The position numbers and the translations under genes were made by a program. Shown piece by piece: positions 6,385 through 10,273 of a DNA stretch of 10,273 nucleotides. The notes below the pieces were generated by a model. It was not told the origin of the DNA and made no database searches. It saw nothing but the letters and a program-made list of their open reading frames with translations. The DNA comes from Planctomycetota bacterium. Its GTDB lineage: Bacteria > Planctomycetota > Phycisphaerae > WQYP01 > JAJZKY01. Every line of letters begins with the position of its first letter. Within the stretch, counting starts at the first letter, position 1. The DNA lies in NCBI GenBank assembly GCA_021803885.1, contig JAJZKY010000112.1:1-10273 (forward strand). The letters run 5' to 3'.

Positions 6385-8352
6385 TTACGGTGCCGTTGCC
6401 AGGCACTTCAGTTGGCAGATTGCATCTGCCACATAACCCGCTGCGGTGGCGAACGCGCGCCCCGCAGGTTCAACCGCCGCCGTATTGGGATCCACGCCTT
6501 CGGTAATGATTCCCCCGTCCCATTTGCTGGCGCGAAGCACCTTCCATGCCCGCTCGCGTCCCTCGGTCAGCGCCAGATGATCGGCGACACTCCACGATGT
6601 GGTGAAGGGCAGCCGATAGCTGCCCGGCAATCCATAAGGACGATCCGCATACGAATACTTGTAGGCTGCCGAGTGCAGCCAGCGATAGGTACGCACGAAG
6701 ATCGGATTCGTCTGATCCACAAAGCCCAGGACGGGCAGCTTCATCAGCGAGCCGGGCGGCACATCCGCAAAAACATGGTGCGTGCCGTCGGTCGCACTCG
6801 CAAAGACGGGCCCTCCAGCATCCGGCGCGCCGCTGGAAACACAATACGCCATGATCGCCTTGTGCAGCGACGCGGCGCGTTCGGCCATTTCTTTTGCGCC
6901 CGCCGCATCCTGGAGCTGCTCGAATAAAGAGCCGAGATCGAGGAATGCCTTCCAGACCAGAACATTGTCATAAGTCAAAAAGGGCAGCTTCGAATACTCA
7001 TCCTGCGCATCCTGCAGCGATGAATAGAGACCCGTCGCCGCATCCTGGTGAGACGCGATCCGGTCGCGCAGCTTGGTGAGCACATTGCGATGCGCGCGCA
7101 GAAACTGAATATCCCTGGTCCGCTCGACGTACTCCGTCAGCGCAATGAGCGGAGCTGCGGCCTCATCCAGCTCAAATCCGTCCTCCAGCACTACGCCGTC
7201 GATAAAGCGGCTGTGCGAGCCGGTGTTGCGAAGCTGTATTGTGAACGCGTACTCAAGCGCCTCGCGGGCCTGCTCAGTGTCGATGTCGAGCAGGGCCGGA
7301 AAACTCCATAGCATGGCATCCCGGTCCCAGTACGCGGCGGAGACGTAATAGCGCGGGCTTCGCGAAGTGACGCCGGCAAACTGTTCGGTGTCAATCGTTC
7401 GGCCCCACGCGTAGAGCGCGGTAAAGAGGAAGTTCCGGTTCATCAGCAGATCCAGGTCCGGCTGGCCTGTCGTTCGCGTGCGCTGCTGGCACCAGGCTGC
7501 GGTCTGAGCAATCATGGCCTCGGCCCCGTGGCGATCGAGCATCAACTCAAGCGCGCGGGCATTGTGGGAGGCGCTGAATTCTTCTATGCCCGCGCCCAGT
7601 ATGAAAATGGCCTCGGCACTCTTTCCCGGAGCCAGGGTTACAACGCGCTGCTCATCGACTTGCGGCGACAGCGTCAACGGAGGCGCGCTGATGGACGCAG
7701 CGGACCGGGGGTGGATCACGGACCACGCGAACTGCGTATCCTGGGTGACATAGCTGAACACTTCGGCAGAGTCGATCCACGGCGCCGACGCCACTGTCCG
7801 TTCTCCCTGCAATTTTACGGGCAAGTAGGTGACCCGGTCGAGAGAACCCCAGGACGCCGCCAAGCCCAGCACCGCCTTTACAGCTTCCACGCGCCGGTTG
7901 GTAAGGGTCATGCGCAGGAATGCCGCGCGCACACCCGGAGGCGCACACCAGGTGAGGCTCATCTCCAGACCGTCCGCGGCTAGATGCGCCGTGGGAATCC
8001 AATATGCAATCACCTGCCACGCGGGATCTCGAAACGGAATCCGTTTACCGTCGGCCTTGAAATAGGGCTGGAGCACCGGCGAGCCGTTCTCTCCGGTCAC
8101 CTGCAGCAGCCCGCGGTCGCGCATGGAAAGCACATTGAAGCTGGCAAGTGCGCCATCGCCAGCGCGGATGTTGGGCAGTGAGATCCATTCATTGCCAGTG
8201 GGAATTACATCGTTGGGACCAAGAGACAGTGAGTAACGCTGCGGCGCATCCGATGCGAAGAGCATTGTTGCGGTCAGCAAGAAAAATAAGGAAAGGCCGA
8301 GCCAGCGCCGCAGAGGCAACCTTCGATTGATTGGCAATGCGGCCGCACGCAT
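6385..8352 (-). CDS. Secreted six-hairpin glycosidase-superfamily protein, family uncertain
   Basis: This 655-residue exported protein is probably a carbohydrate-active enzyme with a beta-sandwich followed by an (alpha/alpha)6 barrel. Residues 1 to about 36 form a long Sec signal: a basic start (RRLPLRRW), then LGLSLFFLLTATMLFA, ending at SDA. Residues 40-270 look beta-rich. From about 290 the sequence is helical, with landmarks YWDRDAMLW (around 342-348), GFELDEAAAPLIAL (392-405), FLTYDNVLVWKAFL and PFTTSWSVADHLALTEG. The W-x-RD then ELDE order resembles GH125 alpha-mannosidases and the glucoamylase/amylo-1,6-glucosidase (GH15, GH133) group, but I cannot assign one. Asp/Glu residues in these two blocks are the likely catalytic or substrate-binding positions. 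The ATG at 8352 has GAGGG at good spacing and begins directly at the signal peptide. A GTG at 8436 would add 28 residues unlike a signal. The gene precedes GH39 in a probable operon and follows a receptor, which supports glycan breakdown. Confidence 0.75.
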   Translation of the reverse strand: MRAAALPINRRLPLRRWLGLSLFFLLTATMLFASDAPQRYSLSLGPNDVIPTGNEWISLPNIRAGDGALASFNVLSMRDRGLLQVTGENGSPVLQPYFKADGKRIPFRDPAWQVIAYWIPTAHLAADGLEMSLTWCAPPGVRAAFLRMTLTNRRVEAVKAVLGLAASWGSLDRVTYLPVKLQGERTVASAPWIDSAEVFSYVTQDTQFAWSVIHPRSAASISAPPLTLSPQVDEQRVVTLAPGKSAEAIFILGAGIEEFSASHNARALELMLDRHGAEAMIAQTAAWCQQRTRTTGQPDLDLLMNRNFLFTALYAWGRTIDTEQFAGVTSRSPRYYVSAAYWDRDAMLWSFPALLDIDTEQAREALEYAFTIQLRNTGSHSRFIDGVVLEDGFELDEAAAPLIALTEYVERTRDIQFLRAHRNVLTKLRDRIASHQDAATGLYSSLQDAQDEYSKLPFLTYDNVLVWKAFLDLGSLFEQLQDAAGAKEMAERAASLHKAIMAYCVSSGAPDAGGPVFASATDGTHHVFADVPPGSLMKLPVLGFVDQTNPIFVRTYRWLHSAAYKYSYADRPYGLPGSYRLPFTTSWSVADHLALTEGRERAWKVLRASKWDGGIITEGVDPNTAAVEPAGRAFATAAGYVADAICQLKCLATAP

Positions 8353-8408
8353 CTTCTTCGCCCTCGTTTCCGGGTGATTCGCTCCAGGATTGACTCTATA
8401 CGGAGGAG

Positions 8409-8446
8409 ATCTCAGAGGGCGCTCCCGTGGGAACACCCTCTGAGAT
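8409..8446 (-). terminator. Intercistronic perfect 11-bp hairpin (terminator, attenuator or mRNA-processing element)
   Basis: ATCTCAGAGGG (8409-8419) pairs exactly with CCCTCTGAGAT (8436-8446). Inside the loop, TCCC and GGGA flank a GT and may extend the stem partly. It sits 23 bases after the receptor stop and 56 bases before the six-hairpin glycosidase start on the minus strand. No T-run follows on that strand, so complete intrinsic termination is doubtful. Partial read-through or 3'-end protection of the receptor mRNA is at least as likely. Confidence 0.5.
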
Positions 8447-8469
8447 TGTGTTCAGCTTCAAGAAGGCGG

Positions 8470-10273
8470 TCAGAAGCTGAAGCGCGCCTGGAGTTGCACC
8501 GTTCTGCTGCCCAGTGCCGAGCCAGCAATGCCAAAATTCTGCTTCGGGGCCGTCGTTCCGTCTGGATTCGCCGAGCCCAGGACGGTATTGATCGAAGAGG
8601 TATTGATATTCGTCTTGTTGAACAGGTTGTAGGCATCGACCCGGAACGAGAATCGTGCCTTCTCTCCCAGCACTGGCGCGTTGGGCAAGCCAAAGGATTT
8701 GGTCAGACTCGCATCCATGTCGTTATAGTGCGGGCCGTTGAGGCTGTTGCGATGAATCCCCGGCACCGGTGCGGGTGATGTGGCCGGGAAGGTCGCTCCC
8801 ACAACATAACTTGGCGCCGGGAAGAACGTGGTGCCGTTGCCTTTGTAATTCGGGTTGATGTTTCCAAACCCCTGGAAGGTTTTGTTTGAGGTCGCCGTTC
8901 CCGCGCCACCGAGATGATTCGTGGGGCGGAGCGAGCTGTAGCGGCTGCCCTGGTAGTAAACGTTCGAGACGGTGTTGTAAACCGGATTCCAGGGAAAGCC
9001 CGTATGCCAGTTCCAGATGCCGCCCAGCGACCAGCCGCCCAGAGTCTTCTCCATCAGCGAATTGCCGTGGAAGAACACCGGCTGCCACAGCCCATAGATC
9101 TTGAACGCATCCCCTACGTTGTAGTCCGAGCGCCCATAGGCCGCGTGCGTGTTGTACGGATAGGGATCCATGGAATATGGGCCGGAATTCTCGTCCATCG
9201 ACTTCGCCCAGGTGTATTGGAATTGCGTCTGGAAGTTGTTGGCAAAGTTGTGGTTGAGAGTGGCGATCATCGCGTTGTAATTCCCGTTGCCAGAGTTCTC
9301 GTAGAAATCAAAGAAATTCACAACCGGATTCATTGCGAATCCCTGGTACGCGCCGATTACGTTCCAGTTGTTCTGAATCAGCAGGTGCCGCATCTGGCTC
9401 CCTTGGTAGCTCAGAGTTGCCATCCAGTTGTACGGAAACTCGTAGTCTCCTTCCAGCGAGTAGCGGTAATTCACAATGGTCTTGGGATGAGAGGGAAAAC
9501 CGGTCACTTGAGCCGTACCGGTCAAAGGCAGGTTCGCGCTGCTGAATTGCGTAATGGTAGACGGGTTGGGCGGATACCCAAAGAGCGAGTTGATGTTCGT
9601 CGCCGTCTGGTAGAGGATTCCTGTGTTCGCACACGTGGGATTGTCTGTGAATGGATAGGGGCAGGTAAAGGCCGCTTGCACGGCGTTGGGCGGGTTTCCA
9701 TTGCCGTTGGCCAGGATGGCGATCTCGTTCTGGTTATAATTGATGCCGAAGCCGCCGCGCAGCACCGCCTTGTTCTCGAACATTTTTGGCTGCCACGCAA
9801 ATCCAATCTGTGGTCCCCAATTGGTCTTCTGCGGCGTGTACAAATGTCCGCCCACACGGATGTTGAGGCCAGTCAGCGGATTGGAGGCCGGGCCGAATCG
9901 CGCCACATCCAGGTTGTTTTGCTTGGAGTAAAACCCGCCGAAGTAAGACCAGCGCAGACCAGCGGTCAAGGTCAGGTTGGCACTCATCTTGAAATCGTCC
10001 TGCACAAAGAATCCCCAGATATTGAGGCGGTTATCCTGGCGGTTGGCAAACGGGACGCCGGTTGCGTGATTAAACTGCCCGCTCTCAAAGTAGGGAGCAT
10101 CATTGGCAAAGTCCCACAGGTTGTGGAAGCTGAAGGACGGCCGTGCTGCATACACCGGATTGTTCAGGTAATAGAGGCGGGTGAGTTCGCCGCCGGTCTT
10201 GATGCTGTGGCGGCCCAGGACCATCGTAAGCACATCGTTGTAGCTATACGTCCACTGGTTGAGGTTGCTGGGA
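8470..10273 (-). CDS. TonB-dependent receptor, Oar-like, 5'-truncated by window edge
   Basis: This is the C-terminal ~600 residues of an outer-membrane beta-barrel receptor. The frame is open to the window edge (...QWTYSYND is encoded upstream of the GTG at 10233), so that codon is internal and the true start lies outside. The visible part starts in the barrel, at HSIKTGGELTRLYYL. It has the blocks FFVQDDFKM...LTLTAGLRWSY, NWGPQIGFAWQP, AVLRGGFGINYNQNE, NYNAMIATL, QFQYTWAKSMDENSG, LGGWSLGGIWNWHTGFPW and FRVDAYNLFNKTN, and ends in ARFSF with the terminal Phe needed for outer-membrane assembly. The same blocks occur in altered form in the left-hand receptor. The gene lies directly upstream of two secreted glycoside hydrolase genes on the same strand, which suggests an oligosaccharide ligand, but this is contextual inference. 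A hairpin follows the stop. Confidence 0.9.
   Translation of the reverse strand, partial: PSNLNQWTYSYNDVLTMVLGRHSIKTGGELTRLYYLNNPVYAARPSFSFHNLWDFANDAPYFESGQFNHATGVPFANRQDNRLNIWGFFVQDDFKMSANLTLTAGLRWSYFGGFYSKQNNLDVARFGPASNPLTGLNIRVGGHLYTPQKTNWGPQIGFAWQPKMFENKAVLRGGFGINYNQNEIAILANGNGNPPNAVQAAFTCPYPFTDNPTCANTGILYQTATNINSLFGYPPNPSTITQFSSANLPLTGTAQVTGFPSHPKTIVNYRYSLEGDYEFPYNWMATLSYQGSQMRHLLIQNNWNVIGAYQGFAMNPVVNFFDFYENSGNGNYNAMIATLNHNFANNFQTQFQYTWAKSMDENSGPYSMDPYPYNTHAAYGRSDYNVGDAFKIYGLWQPVFFHGNSLMEKTLGGWSLGGIWNWHTGFPWNPVYNTVSNVYYQGSRYSSLRPTNHLGGAGTATSNKTFQGFGNINPNYKGNGTTFFPAPSYVVGATFPATSPAPVPGIHRNSLNGPHYNDMDASLTKSFGLPNAPVLGEKARFSFRVDAYNLFNKTNINTSSINTVLGSANPDGTTAPKQNFGIAGSALGSRTVQLQARFSF

Noticed and set aside
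1..10273. CRISPR arrays, tRNA/rRNA genes, insertion sequences, attachment sites or defence genes
   Set aside because: I saw no spaced repeat arrays, cloverleaf-like genes, transposase motifs or terminal inverted repeats by eye on either strand.

Overview
The window (about 59% G+C by eye, dense genes, no RNA genes or insertion sequences seen) looks like chromosome of an Acidobacteriota (Terriglobia-type) soil bacterium. The strongest hint is the two very large, Ala/Gly/Asn/Tyr-rich outer-membrane receptors of the Oar-like TonB-dependent type that are expanded in that group, found beside secreted glycoside hydrolases. This taxonomic guess is inference from gene content, not from a marker gene.

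Layout. (1) 1-2483, plus strand: the C-terminal ~826 residues of a TonB-dependent receptor whose start lies left of the window, closed by a strong 15-bp hairpin at 2506-2542. (2) 2543-3172: a 630-base region with no convincing gene. It holds a 14-base direct repeat, a GTTAAC-TC-GTTAAC dyad, a possible 36-codon Pro-rich small ORF with a good ribosome binding site, and a candidate sigma70-type promoter. (3) 3173-4643, plus strand: a two-gene ABC importer of the zinc/manganese (ZnuC/ZnuB-like) family, ATPase then permease, 13 bases apart. No substrate-binding protein or regulator is visible. (4) 4644-4806: a short convergent gap. (5) 4807-10273, minus strand: read in transcription order, the C-terminal ~600 residues of a second TonB-dependent receptor (8470 to the right edge), then a secreted six-hairpin glycosidase-like protein (6385-8352), then a secreted GH39-family glycoside hydrolase (4807-6330). 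A perfect 11-bp hairpin sits between the receptor and the first hydrolase gene.

How they may work together. The minus-strand trio reads as a small glycan-use locus: two exported hydrolases would cut an oligo- or polysaccharide (GH39 suggests a xylose- or uronic-acid-containing hemicellulose or glycoconjugate) and the receptor would bind or import products across the outer membrane. The plus-strand ABC pair is probably a separate unit for divalent-metal uptake through the inner membrane. No previously undescribed defence, mobile or RNA system is evident. The most worthwhile leads are the hard-to-place six-hairpin protein, its pairing with GH39 and a receptor, and the structured leader region before the orphan metal transporter.
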